From contig NZ_CP059453.1 of NCBI RefSeq assembly GCF_022023855.1, positions 1-64,000 on the forward strand: 64,000 bases of DNA. The letters are read 5' to 3'. The DNA comes from Azospirillum brasilense. Its GTDB lineage: Bacteria > Pseudomonadota > Alphaproteobacteria > Azospirillales > Azospirillaceae. The notes below the pieces were generated by a model. The model was not told the origin of the DNA. It searched no databases and was given only the letters and a program-made list of their open reading frames with translations. A program made the position numbers and the translations under genes. Shown in pieces: positions 56,596 through 64,000 of the stretch. Numbering within the stretch: position 1 is the first letter of the stretch; the number at the start of each line of letters is the position of its first letter.

Positions 56596-58847
56596 AGCGG
56601 GGTGACGGTGCCGAACTCCTGGCCGTAGGTGGCGCGGTCGGCGTAGGTCTCGTCGAAGAGATTGCGGACGTCGAGGCGCAGCGCCAGGTTGGCGTGCTCC
56701 GGCAGCCGGTGCTCCACGAACAGGTTGGCCGTCTGATAGCCCTTCAGTGGCCGCTGCCCGGCCTGGACCTTGTCGTAGTCGAGCACGAACTCCACGTCGG
56801 CGCCGAAGGTCAGGTTCCAGGACTGCACGGTGTGGGCGCCGCCGACGGTGAAGACCTGCCCGATCGGCGTGGCGAGGTAGGTGCCGGTGTCGGAGTCCGC
56901 GGGCAGACCGTCGATCTTGACGTCGATGTCGGCATATTTGGCGCGGATGAAGCCGTTCGTCCAGGCATAGCCGAGACCCAGCTCATAGCCTTCCGACCGC
57001 ACATCGCGGGCGAGGGTGGCGCTCGTGGCGGCGAAGCGCGCGGCGCGGGCGTCGTCCAGCTTGGTGCGGAAGATCCGGCCTTCCGCGGTGAAGCCCTCGT
57101 AGCGGGCCTCCAGACCGGCGGTGCTGTTGGTGGCCGTCACCGGGCGCGGACCGGCGCCGTAGTTCCAGGCTGGGTTCATGATGTAGTTCTCGGCCATCTG
57201 GACGCCGCCCCAGCCGCGCGACACGCCGGCCTTGGCGGTCAGGTAGCGGGGCAGCAGGTCGAACTCGCCCGAGATGTTGTGGCTGAGGCCGTGGTTGGTC
57301 CATTCCCGTCCGGTCGTCCCCTCGAAGGTCTGGCGGTCGCCGCGCAGGCCGAAGGACAGGCGCAGACGCTCCATCGGCTCCAGCCGGGCCTGACCGTACA
57401 GGCCGTTGTTGCGCGCCCGCTCGGTCGCGGTCATCGTCCGGTCCCGGTAGTTGGCGCGGTCCACATAGAAGTCGGTGCCTGTCGTGAAAGTGCCGATCCG
57501 GAAGCCGAAGGTGTTTTCCAGCTTGCCGTTGAAGGAGCTGGTCGCGCCGTTGCCCGGGTAGCTCCCCGGCACGGTGCTGCTGCCGACCGGGCGGGTGAAG
57601 ATCGGCGTTTCCACGTCGGTGCGGCCGTAGGCGAGCACCAGCTTGGGGTTCCACAGCTCCGTCGGCAGGGCGTCGGTGTAGGTGAAGACCATGTTCTGGC
57701 GGTCGAGCGTGTAGTCGCGCACGCGCGGCTCCCAGGCCGGGCGCCCGGCGAGCGAGCCGATGTTCGCGCGGAAGGGGCGCGGCGCGTCGTCGTAGACCCG
57801 CTCGTAGCTGGCCTGGAAGCGGTGGCCGCTCTCCGTCTGCACCGCCGCCTTGCCGAGGCCGCTGACCATGTCCGTCTCGGTGCCGTCCACCTTGCGCCCG
57901 TTGCCCGCGGTGTATTTGCCGCCCTTGCCGTAGGTCACGGTGCCCAGCGCCTCCAGCCCCTGGTGGCGCCCGAAGCCGGCGAGGTTGGTGGTCAGGCCGG
58001 AGCCGTTGGTGTTGAAGGTGGTCTTGCCGAAGGCGCCGATGCCGTCGCTCGCCAGGAAGTCGCTGGCGTCCTTCGTCTCGTAGGCGATGGAGCCGGCGAG
58101 CGCGCCCGGACCGGCGTCGGCGGGGGCGACGCCGGCGTCCACGCGCGCCACCTTCAGCAGCGCCGGGTCAATCAGTGTGGTGCCGTTGTGGTGGAAGACC
58201 TTGTTGTTCTGGCGGCTGCCGTCGATGGTGACGGCCAGATTGGTTTCCTCGACGCCGTTCACATAGACCTTCTGCGACATCGGCACGGAACTGCCCACGC
58301 GGATCGTCGGCTCGCCGGAGAAGACGTCGCGGAGGTCGCGGGGATTCTTGCGATCCAGGTCCTCCTTGGTGATGGTGATGTTGCCGCTTCCGCTGCCGGC
58401 GCCGGTCGAGGCGGTGACCGACACCGGCCCCAGCATCGTGATGTCGCCGGTCGGAGCCGGAACCAGCGTCGCGGAGCCGGTGCCGGTCGTGCGGTAGCCG
58501 ACGCCCGTCCCGGACAGCAGCGTGTCGAGCGCCTGGGCGGGCGTCATGCTGCCCGACACCGGGCGGGAGCTGCGCCCGGCGGCCAGATCGGCGGAATAGC
58601 CGATCTGCCAGCCGGTCTGGCGCGCGAAGGCGTCGAGCGCCGCGGGCAGGGCCTGCGCTGGCAGCGCGAAGGCCATCGTCTGCGCGGCGCCAGGGGCGGG
58701 AGCGGCCTGCTGGGCCAGGGACGGGGAGGGGAGGGCCAGGACGCCGCCGAGCGCGGTGGTCGCCATCAGTGCCAGGATCAGATGCCGGGCGGCGGTTCCC
58801 CGCGCGCGCACCAAGAACTTGCCTGTCGAAACCGTCCGGCCTTCCAT
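56547..58847 (-). CDS. TonB-dependent receptor with STN domain, heme-receptor type
   Basis: Outer-membrane receptor of 766 residues. The signal peptide (LILALMATTALGGVLALPS) is followed by an STN signalling domain (about 55-130), a plug with NPRDLRDVFSGEPTIRVGSS, VYVNGVEETNLAVTIDG and DAGPGALAGSIAYETKDA, then a barrel ending in the required Phe (SASAQF). The plug resembles hemin/hemoglobin receptors (HasR/BhuR-like). With the STN domain and the adjacent fecR it should pass a ligand signal inward. Its 3' end overlaps the TPR gene by 49 bases. Confidence 0.92.
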   Translation of the reverse strand: MEGRTVSTGKFLVRARGTAARHLILALMATTALGGVLALPSPSLAQQAAPAPGAAQTMAFALPAQALPAALDAFARQTGWQIGYSADLAAGRSSRPVSGSMTPAQALDTLLSGTGVGYRTTGTGSATLVPAPTGDITMLGPVSVTASTGAGSGSGNITITKEDLDRKNPRDLRDVFSGEPTIRVGSSVPMSQKVYVNGVEETNLAVTIDGSRQNNKVFHHNGTTLIDPALLKVARVDAGVAPADAGPGALAGSIAYETKDASDFLASDGIGAFGKTTFNTNGSGLTTNLAGFGRHQGLEALGTVTYGKGGKYTAGNGRKVDGTETDMVSGLGKAAVQTESGHRFQASYERVYDDAPRPFRANIGSLAGRPAWEPRVRDYTLDRQNMVFTYTDALPTELWNPKLVLAYGRTDVETPIFTRPVGSSTVPGSYPGNGATSSFNGKLENTFGFRIGTFTTGTDFYVDRANYRDRTMTATERARNNGLYGQARLEPMERLRLSFGLRGDRQTFEGTTGREWTNHGLSHNISGEFDLLPRYLTAKAGVSRGWGGVQMAENYIMNPAWNYGAGPRPVTATNSTAGLEARYEGFTAEGRIFRTKLDDARAARFAATSATLARDVRSEGYELGLGYAWTNGFIRAKYADIDVKIDGLPADSDTGTYLATPIGQVFTVGGAHTVQSWNLTFGADVEFVLDYDKVQAGQRPLKGYQTANLFVEHRLPEHANLALRLDVRNLFDETYADRATYGQEFGTVTPLYQPGRAFLLSASAQF

Positions 58848-58975
58848 TCCTCACAACTCCCGTCTGCGCTGGTGGCGGGGGCGTGATTACCGGTGTATGA
58901 ACCGTGCCCCCCTCTTTTCGGCAGACGCACGGGGGCGTGGCGTCTCACAAAAAAATCCTGAAAGAAGGTCAAAAT

Positions 58976-59989
58976 CTATCGAAGCAGGATGACTCCGCCA
59001 GGAAGCTCGGTCACGCGGGCGCCCACGACGTCGGCCAGCGAGCGGATCGCCGTGACGGGATCGTCCAGCCGGTAGTTTCCGCTGACCCGCGCGCCGGCCA
59101 GCCGGTCGCCGATCAGGATGACCGGTGCGCCATGGTAGCGCCGGATGGTGTCGACGATCGCGGCGAAGGGCTGGTCGTGGAACACGCAGCGCCCGTCCTT
59201 CCAGGCCAGCGCAACCGCCGGGTCCGGGCGGGCGGGCGCCGACAGGCCGTCCACCGTGGCTGTCACCCGGTCACCCGGAACGAGGAACACCGCTTGGCCC
59301 GGCGGCTCCCGCCGGCTGACCGACACCCGCCCGCGCTCCAGGAAGACGGCGTCCTGCCCGCCGTCCGACCGCACGGTGAAGGCGGTGCCGGTCACCTCCA
59401 CCTCGCTGAAGCCGGCGGTGACGCGGAAGGGGTGGGCGGGGTCGCTGACCACGTCGAAGTAAGCCTGCCCGCGCAGCAGCCGGACGTGGCGCCGGCCCTC
59501 GGCGAAATCGAGCGCGACCGCGGAGTCGGTGTCGAGGATCAGCAGGGACCGGTCGGGCAGGGCGATCTCCTGCCGCTCCCCGGCGGCGGTGCGGTGGTCG
59601 GCGGTCAGGCGGAGCGCCAATGTGGGCTGGAGATGGACGCCGATGGCCAGCAGCAGTGCGGCGGCGGCCAGCGAGGCCCGCCACCCGCCGAACCGCCCGG
59701 ACCGCCGCCGCGTCGCGGAGCGGGTGGCCGACGGCGAAGAGGCGGTCTGCGGGTGATGGGCGAGCGTCGCCGCCTGCAATTCGGGCATGCTCCCAAGCGA
59801 CGACAGGCGGTCGAACGCCGCGGCGTGGCGCGGATCGCGGGTCCGCCATGCCTGATAGGCGGCTCGGGTGTCCGGGTGCACGGGCGCGTCGAGAAGCGTC
59901 ACGAACCAAGTGAGCGCCTCGTCCGTGATCGGGTCCGCATGCCGGTAGGCCCCGGCATCCTGTCCGCCGTCTGCCTTGTCCTGCTCCAC
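58976..59989 (-). CDS. fecR: FecR-family anti-sigma / sigma regulator
   Basis: Inner-membrane regulator of 337 residues. The cytosolic N-terminus has the FecR_N/DUF4880 pattern (ALTWFVTLL, AAYQAWRTRDPRHAAAFDRL); a helix near 105-122 (ASLAAAALLLAIGVHL) leads to the periplasmic FecR domain (GERQEIALPDRSLLILDTDS, VEVTGTAFTVRS) and a C-terminal STN-like part. It should connect the receptor to the ECF sigma factor. It is upstream of the receptor on the same strand and divergent from the sigma gene, an unusual layout. Confidence 0.92.
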   Translation of the reverse strand: MEQDKADGGQDAGAYRHADPITDEALTWFVTLLDAPVHPDTRAAYQAWRTRDPRHAAAFDRLSSLGSMPELQAATLAHHPQTASSPSATRSATRRRSGRFGGWRASLAAAALLLAIGVHLQPTLALRLTADHRTAAGERQEIALPDRSLLILDTDSAVALDFAEGRRHVRLLRGQAYFDVVSDPAHPFRVTAGFSEVEVTGTAFTVRSDGGQDAVFLERGRVSVSRREPPGQAVFLVPGDRVTATVDGLSAPARPDPAVALAWKDGRCVFHDQPFAAIVDTIRRYHGAPVILIGDRLAGARVSGNYRLDDPVTAIRSLADVVGARVTELPGGVILLR

Positions 59990-60120
59990 GCTTGGTCTTC
60001 CACTCTTCCTTGACCGGACTCACGTACAGTTGAGACGTTTCATCGCTCGGCGGGTCACAATTCGCAAACCGCAGCCCATAGCCCGCAGATGGTGATCGTT
60101 CCCGCGCCCGTCCAACCGGC

Positions 60121-60149
60121 TTGACATCTGAAATTGAGAATCATTATCA
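60121..60149 (+). promoter_or_regulatory. Promoter with Fur box for the ECF sigma gene
   Basis: TTGACA at 60121-60126 and a -10 region near 60144. The 7-1-7 sequence TGAGAATCATTATCA (60135-60149) differs from the Fur consensus at one base. Bound Fur-Fe2+ would cover the -10, so the sigma gene should be on only in low iron. Confidence 0.75.
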
Positions 60150-60226
60150 ATCGCGATGTTGCAAGGCCGCCGATGTCGCACCGACCGCGGTGGTGTCCTT
60201 TTCGCCGCCGTACCGACAGGGCTATC

Positions 60227-60775
60227 ATGTCCGCAAGCCTGATTGCGATCTATCTCGATCACCGCCGCTCGTTGTTCGGGTGCGCGATGAAGATCGTGCG
60301 TGATCTTCAGGTTGCCGAGGATCTGCTGCAGGAAAGCTACCTGCGCGCCTGCAAGGCCGTGGAAAGGGGACCCATCGACAACATCGGGGCCTTCCTCCAC
60401 CGGACGGTCCACAACCTCGCGCTGGACCATCTCCGGCGCTGCCGGACCCAGGAGCGGTTCGAGGCCGGCCCGGCGGACACCGTCGAGGCGCTGGGCATCG
60501 CATCGGAAATTCCTTCGGCGGAAGAGCGTCTGCTGCACCGCGAGCGGCTGTCGTGCTTCATGGACGCCCTGGACCGTCTGCCGGCGCGGGCCCGGCAGGT
60601 GTGGCTTCTGAACCGGGTCGAAGGCCTGTCCTATCCCCAGATCGCCGCCCATCTGGGTGTGTCGCAGGGCACGGTCTTCAACGACATGAAACTGGCGATG
60701 GGCCATTTCGTGGACACCATGGCGCGCCGCGACCGCCCCGAACCCACCGCGACCCGGTCCGGCGGGACGCCCTAG
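60227..60775 (+). CDS. fecI: FecI-type ECF sigma factor
   Basis: ECF sigma factor of 182 residues. Region 2 has VRDLQVAEDLLQESYLRACKA and FLHRTVHNLALDHLRR; region 4 has LPARARQVWLLNRVEGLSYPQIAAHLGVSQGTVFNDM. It should drive the receptor gene when iron is low and the ligand is bound. The start is ATG 60227 with AGGG six bases before; upstream in-frame starts at 60173 and 60134 lie in the promoter. It is divergent from fecR. Confidence 0.92.
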   Translation: MSASLIAIYLDHRRSLFGCAMKIVRDLQVAEDLLQESYLRACKAVERGPIDNIGAFLHRTVHNLALDHLRRCRTQERFEAGPADTVEALGIASEIPSAEERLLHRERLSCFMDALDRLPARARQVWLLNRVEGLSYPQIAAHLGVSQGTVFNDMKLAMGHFVDTMARRDRPEPTATRSGGTP

Positions 60776-60902
60776 CCGTGGAACACGCTCCCGATTGAAA
60801 CCGGGAGGGGCGGTCCGACCCCCGGATCACGGGAAGCAGATGCACGGATTCGGTGCTGGGTGTATGTGTGATGACGTCCTGTCCGAAGCGGCACAAAAAT
60901 CC

Positions 60903-60918
60903 CATAAGCCATCTTATG
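60903..60918. repeat. Palindrome CATAAG-CCAT-CTTATG
   Basis: A perfect 6-4-6 inverted repeat in an AT-rich gap, 48 bases after the stop of the transglycosylase-like gene. It could be a weak terminator or a protein site. Confidence 0.35.
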
Positions 60919-60965
60919 GAAAATTAATTGATTGAGACTTTGCGCTGCCTGCCGTTGCCCGTAGG

Positions 60966-61637
60966 TCAGCTGCCGGAAAGCTTTCGGCACCCTTCAAGCC
61001 AAACGTCATCATGACCTTCGGGAACGCACGCTCCTGCCACCAAACGTTCAATCCGCCTGACACGCTCATTGAGCGCAGGATCATTCTCACGAAGCCTGAA
61101 GGATGCCGGCGAGATGAGAACGGCGACCAATCGAGTGAATTCCGTACTGCTCAGTTCAGCCGGCGGCCGCCCATAGATTGCTGAGCTGGCCTTATGAAAG
61201 CCGGTCACCCAGCCTTCCGGACCTTCACCCATTTCCAGTGTATCGAGCCAAAGGGCAAGGATCTGGCCCTTGGAGAGTCGGCTTTCCAGGCCCATCGCGT
61301 ACCCGGTTTGTCGTACCTTTCCTACGCCCGGTTGGAATTTCTTGAAAGCAAGGCGCTTGGAAGCCGATTGCGTGATTGTCGTCGCTCCAGCGCCAGGAGT
61401 CGAAAAATCCACTCCGGCGTGATCAACGAAATTTGGGTCTTCAACTTTCAGCAATATCGCCAGATGGTCCTCGCCAAGCGAATCTCCTCCTAGACCCTGA
61501 GCTATCAGATTGTCTGCGCGCTGACGTAATTGCGGGGCATCCGACAGAGCGTCCCAGTATCCATTCCCGCCGTAAGCAACGGCCGCGACGACAAGCGAAA
61601 CAACAAGAAGACCTGCGAGCTTGAAAATTCGTCTCAT
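60966..61637 (-). CDS. Divergent GT51 peptidoglycan glycosyltransferase
   Basis: Protein of 223 residues with an N-terminal membrane helix (about 5-23) and a short GT51 domain like that of MtgA. It keeps the catalytic Glu in VEDPNFVDHAGVDFS, GATTITQSASKR, the second Glu in GLESRLSKGQILALWLDT, and AIYGRPPAEL. Between DHAGVD and TTITQ there are about 14 residues fewer than in MtgA, and the Gly-Gly-Ser form of that motif is Gly-Ala-Thr. Base use is more AT-rich than its neighbours, so it may be acquired. Start ATG 61637. Confidence 0.75.
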   Translation of the reverse strand: MRRIFKLAGLLVVSLVVAAVAYGGNGYWDALSDAPQLRQRADNLIAQGLGGDSLGEDHLAILLKVEDPNFVDHAGVDFSTPGAGATTITQSASKRLAFKKFQPGVGKVRQTGYAMGLESRLSKGQILALWLDTLEMGEGPEGWVTGFHKASSAIYGRPPAELSSTEFTRLVAVLISPASFRLRENDPALNERVRRIERLVAGACVPEGHDDVWLEGCRKLSGS

Positions 61638-62043
61638 GGGTCGTTTTCCAAGGCGTGATGTATGAGCCGAAGCATCCAGATGGTCCCCGCTGGTCTGTCC
61701 GAGCTGGTCATTCGGACAAGGCGGACAGCATGATTGCCGCATTATTGCCGAGCGGGGCGATGGTTTCCAGCGTCATGCAGCGCGCGCTCCAGGGGCTCTA
61801 GACGGCGCGCCGAAAACCATGGGCCGGCATCAGGAGCAGGCAGGTCGGGTCACCCCCAACACCGGAGACTGGGTGATCACTTGGTAAATCCGCCCGCTGC
61901 GCGGATGAGGCTGTCTGAGTAGACAGGCAATTTTCACAGTGTAAAAATGTGCAAAAATTGGTGGTGGCCCTTCATTTCCCACGACATGGCTCCCCTTCCG
62001 GCAAGCGGCGTGCTAGGCTTTCGTTCGGCCTGTTGAAGGCCCC
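61638..62043. other. Intergenic region upstream of cysE
   Basis: About 400 bases between divergent genes. It holds short inverted repeats: TGTCT-GAGT-AGACA (about 61912-61926) and TTTTCAC-AGTGTAAAA near 61933-61948. An open frame at 61734-61922 lacks a ribosome site and typical codons. No clear promoter is seen. Confidence 0.4.
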
Positions 62044-62097
62044 ATGACCGGACCGACGGCCGGACCGGTCGGGAACATCAGGACACGCGTACCATGA
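62044..62097 (+). CDS. 17-residue leader ORF overlapping cysE
   Basis: A reading frame of 18 codons, MTGPTAGPVGNIRTRVP, with GAAGG four bases before its ATG. Its TGA overlaps the cysE ATG (ATGA at 62094-62097), so cysE translation may depend on it. It contains no cysteine or serine codon, so it is not a simple amino-acid attenuator. It may be chance; the ribosome site and exact overlap are the support. Confidence 0.35.
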   Translation: MTGPTAGPVGNIRTRVP

Positions 62098-62978
62098 ATC
62101 ACATCGTCGCCCCCTGCTTTAAGGATCAGGGCCTTGAGGACCAGAACCTCAAGGAGTTGGAGCGCCCGGAATCGCCCCTTCTGGAGGGCGTCGACGGCAT
62201 GTGGGCGATGCTGCGCGCCGAGGCGGAGAACGTCGTCGTCAAGGAGCCTTGGCTGCGCCCCTTCATCGACACCGCCATTCTGCTGCACCATGACTTCCCG
62301 TCGGCGCTGGGCAGCCTGCTGGCGCGCAAGCTGGGTGATTCCTACATCTCCGCCGACCAGCTCGCGATGCTCGTACGCTCGGCGGTCGCCGACGCGCCCT
62401 GCATCGTGGAGGAGGCCTGCTCCGACCTTCAGGCCATCTGCACGCGCGATCCGGCAGCGGACAACTGCCTGACGCCCTTCCTCTACTACAAGGGCTTCCA
62501 CGCGCTGGAATGGCATCGCATCGGCCATTGGCTGTGGCGGCGCGAGCGGCGCGACCTCGCCCACTTCCTGCAAAGCCGGGTGTCGGAGGTCTTCGCCGTG
62601 GACATCCACCCGGCGGTCCCGGTCGGGCGAGGCGTCTTCATCGACCACGGCACCGGCGTGGTGATCGGCGAAACCGCCGTGGTCGGCAACGACGTGTCGA
62701 TCCTTCAGGAGGTCACGCTCGGCGGTACCGGCAAGGAGCATGGCGACCGCCATCCGAAGGTGCGCGACGGCGTCCTGCTGTCCGCCGGGGCCAAGATCCT
62801 CGGCAACATCGAGATCGGCAGCCGCGCCAAGGTCGGAGCCGGCAGCGTGGTGCTGAAGGACGTGCCGCCCTGCGCCACCGTGGTCGGCGTCCCGGCGCGG
62901 ATCGTCGGCTGGTGCCGCGACACGGTGCCGGCGCTCGCCATGGACCAGACGGTGCCGGAGCCGGAATATCACATCTGA
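62094..62978 (+). CDS. cysE: Serine acetyltransferase
   Basis: Enzyme of 294 residues acetylating serine for cysteine synthesis. The N-terminal helical SATase domain is followed by a left-handed beta-helix with hexapeptide repeats: DIHPAVPVGRGVFIDHGTGVVIGETAVVGNDV, then LGGTGKEHGDRHPKV, GAKILGNIEIG and AKVGAGSVVLKDVPP. The catalytic His of HPAVPV-type and DHGTG sequence are present. It ends 10 bases inside the convergent LysR gene. The C-terminal Ile (EYHI) fits binding to CysK. Confidence 0.95.
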   Translation: MNHIVAPCFKDQGLEDQNLKELERPESPLLEGVDGMWAMLRAEAENVVVKEPWLRPFIDTAILLHHDFPSALGSLLARKLGDSYISADQLAMLVRSAVADAPCIVEEACSDLQAICTRDPAADNCLTPFLYYKGFHALEWHRIGHWLWRRERRDLAHFLQSRVSEVFAVDIHPAVPVGRGVFIDHGTGVVIGETAVVGNDVSILQEVTLGGTGKEHGDRHPKVRDGVLLSAGAKILGNIEIGSRAKVGAGSVVLKDVPPCATVVGVPARIVGWCRDTVPALAMDQTVPEPEYHI

Positions 62979-63913
62979 CGGGCCGGGTGATGGCTCTGGC
63001 CGCTCCGGAACTCCGGCGCGGTCATCTCCTCGCGGGTCAGGGCGATGAACAGCTCCACCACCGGGCTCTTGGAGCGGTTGGCGTCGAAGGCCACCTGGAA
63101 GGGCGCCTGATAGGACAGGACCTTGGGCAGCAGCACCCGCAGCCGCCCGGCCTTGACGTAGGGTGCCGCGTAATGGTCCGGCAGATAGCCGGCGTAGGCA
63201 CCGGACAGGATCAGCCGCGCCGCCCCCTCCATGTCGCTGACCGTTGCCTTGGGCGTCGAAATCGCAAAGATCTTCAGGTCGCGCGATCCCCAATAGCTCC
63301 GCGCGACCAGCCGGTAGCGGCGGATTTCGTCCAGGTCGATGGCCTCGTCCGGCAGGGTGAACAGCGGGTGCCCGTCCGCCACGCAGAAGTGGATCGTCTC
63401 GTTGTAGAGGTCCTGGTAGGACAGGCTGGGCACGATGCGCGGGAAGCTGGCGATGGCAAGTTGGAGCTGCCCACCGATGACGTCGCGCAGAAGCTCGTTC
63501 GGCGGGCGGACGTTGATGATCAGCGAGACCTCCGGCGCCGCCTCGGTGAAGCGGGCGAAGACGCGCTCCAGCGGGGCGCGCGGGTCGGTCAGGGTGTTGT
63601 CGACCAGCCCGACCGCCAGCGTGCCGGTCAGCCGCTCGCGCAGGCCGCGCACCCGGCCGCGGAAGCGATCCAGCGAGTCGAACACGCGCCGCGCCTCGTC
63701 ATAGACCGCCTGCCCTTCCGGGGTGAGCTGGAATCCCGAGCGCCCACGCCGGCACAGCCGCAGGCCCAGCCGGGTCTCCAGATCGGCGAAATGGGTGGAG
63801 ATGGTGGACAGCGACAGGTTCAGTTCGCTCTGCGCCGCACTGAATCCGCCGGCCTCGACGATGGTCATGAACAACCGCAACAGGCGCAGATCCACGGTTT
63901 CCAGCTGAATCAT
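62969..63913 (-). CDS. LysR-family transcriptional regulator
   Basis: Regulator of 314 residues. The N-terminal winged helix reads LRLLRLFMTIVEAGGFSAAQSELNLSLSTISTHFADLETRLG, then a linker helix and a two-lobed effector domain (about 95-300, LTGTLAVGLVDN, VSDMEGAARLILSGAYAGYLPDH). The STISTH wording in the recognition helix is less usual. The start is ATG 63913; GTG 63919 has a better-placed GGGAGG. The target is unknown; the gene is convergent with cysE, so cysteine control is not implied. Confidence 0.9.
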   Translation of the reverse strand: MIQLETVDLRLLRLFMTIVEAGGFSAAQSELNLSLSTISTHFADLETRLGLRLCRRGRSGFQLTPEGQAVYDEARRVFDSLDRFRGRVRGLRERLTGTLAVGLVDNTLTDPRAPLERVFARFTEAAPEVSLIINVRPPNELLRDVIGGQLQLAIASFPRIVPSLSYQDLYNETIHFCVADGHPLFTLPDEAIDLDEIRRYRLVARSYWGSRDLKIFAISTPKATVSDMEGAARLILSGAYAGYLPDHYAAPYVKAGRLRVLLPKVLSYQAPFQVAFDANRSKSPVVELFIALTREEMTAPEFRSGQSHHPARQM

Positions 63914-64000
63914 CGCCACGACGCCGCCCTCCCCTGCCCCGCCCGCCGGTTCCGGGACGCCCGATACTTCGGCCCGGATCGAAGTAAGATACAAAACTTT

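Noticed and set aside
58861..58945. Hairpin (GGGGGC/GCCCCC) between fecR and the receptor gene as a terminator
   Set aside because: The loop is long, the arms are short and the T-rich stretch suits the wrong strand; not strong enough to list as a terminator.
61734..61922. 62-codon plus-strand frame upstream of cysE
   Set aside because: No ribosome site, no recognisable composition or motif, and it overlaps the start of the divergent transglycosylase upstream region.

Overview
The window is GC-rich (by eye about 68-70%), densely coded alphaproteobacterial DNA. Gene content and protein style point to Azospirillum, most like A. brasilense: a fused EIIA-HPr-EI fructose PTS, a bacteriophytochrome operon, duplicated ccoG, dpp-type peptide transport and a TPP-controlled thiOSG cluster. 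Housekeeping genes (lipB, tRNA-Leu, ppc, fba, cysE, thi genes) suggest a chromosome or chromid. No IS element, phage, CRISPR array, rRNA or replication origin was seen. The genus call is inference from gene content, not from an alignment.

Layout. 1-5.5 kb: plant-type nicotinamidase, pentapeptide-repeat protein, a BMP-family binding protein coupled to an exported protein, an HSDL2-like SDR and a small unknown. 5.5-12.4 kb (minus): a peptide ABC transporter (binding protein, a REP-like palindromic element, then two permeases and two ATPases) ending in an ArgE-type deacylase; its last five genes are joined by ATGA overlaps. 12.7-15.4 kb: aldehyde dehydrogenase, a small exported protein, lipB. 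15.5-17.8 kb: tRNA-Leu(GAG), a STAS protein and mgtE with a foldable leader. 17.9-20.7 kb: TPP riboswitch, thiO-thiS-thiG and a hotdog thioesterase. 20.7-27.7 kb: exported proteins, NnrU, DUF4139, a YjgF-family protein, an orphan OmpR-type regulator, a DsbA-like isomerase and a K+-channel-like protein.

27.7-41 kb is rich in regulation. It holds two ccoG paralogues, one behind an FNR-like dyad and one downstream of a Crp/Fnr regulator that keeps only three of the four FNR cysteines, followed by a 34-residue membrane protein. It also has a MocR regulator with a direct-repeat operator candidate, ppc with a dyad over its -10, and a compact promoter-plus-terminator unit between ppc and mocR that looks like a ~105-nt small RNA. 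An SMP-30 lactonase, fba with 12-bp repeats in its leader, a GH12-like protein and a DXD glycosyltransferase complete it.

41-55 kb: an operon of bacteriophytochrome kinase, single-domain response regulator and multi-PAS hybrid kinase; then fruB-fruK-fruA; then a HAMP histidine kinase. 55-60.8 kb: a TPR/GT9-like protein converges with and overlaps a TonB receptor of heme-receptor type; fecR follows, and a divergent FecI-type sigma factor sits behind a Fur-box promoter. 60.9-64 kb: a divergent GT51 transglycosylase in a more AT-rich patch, cysE preceded by a coupled 17-codon leader ORF, and a LysR regulator.

Themes: uptake and phosphorylation of fructose (fruBKA) feed glycolysis and anaplerosis (fba, ppc); oxygen, light and iron signals are read by Crp/Fnr, BphP and FecIR/Fur modules. 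The least explained items are the candidate sRNA, the cysE leader ORF, the Cys-poor FNR homologue with its own dyad, and the AT-rich dyad over the ppc promoter.
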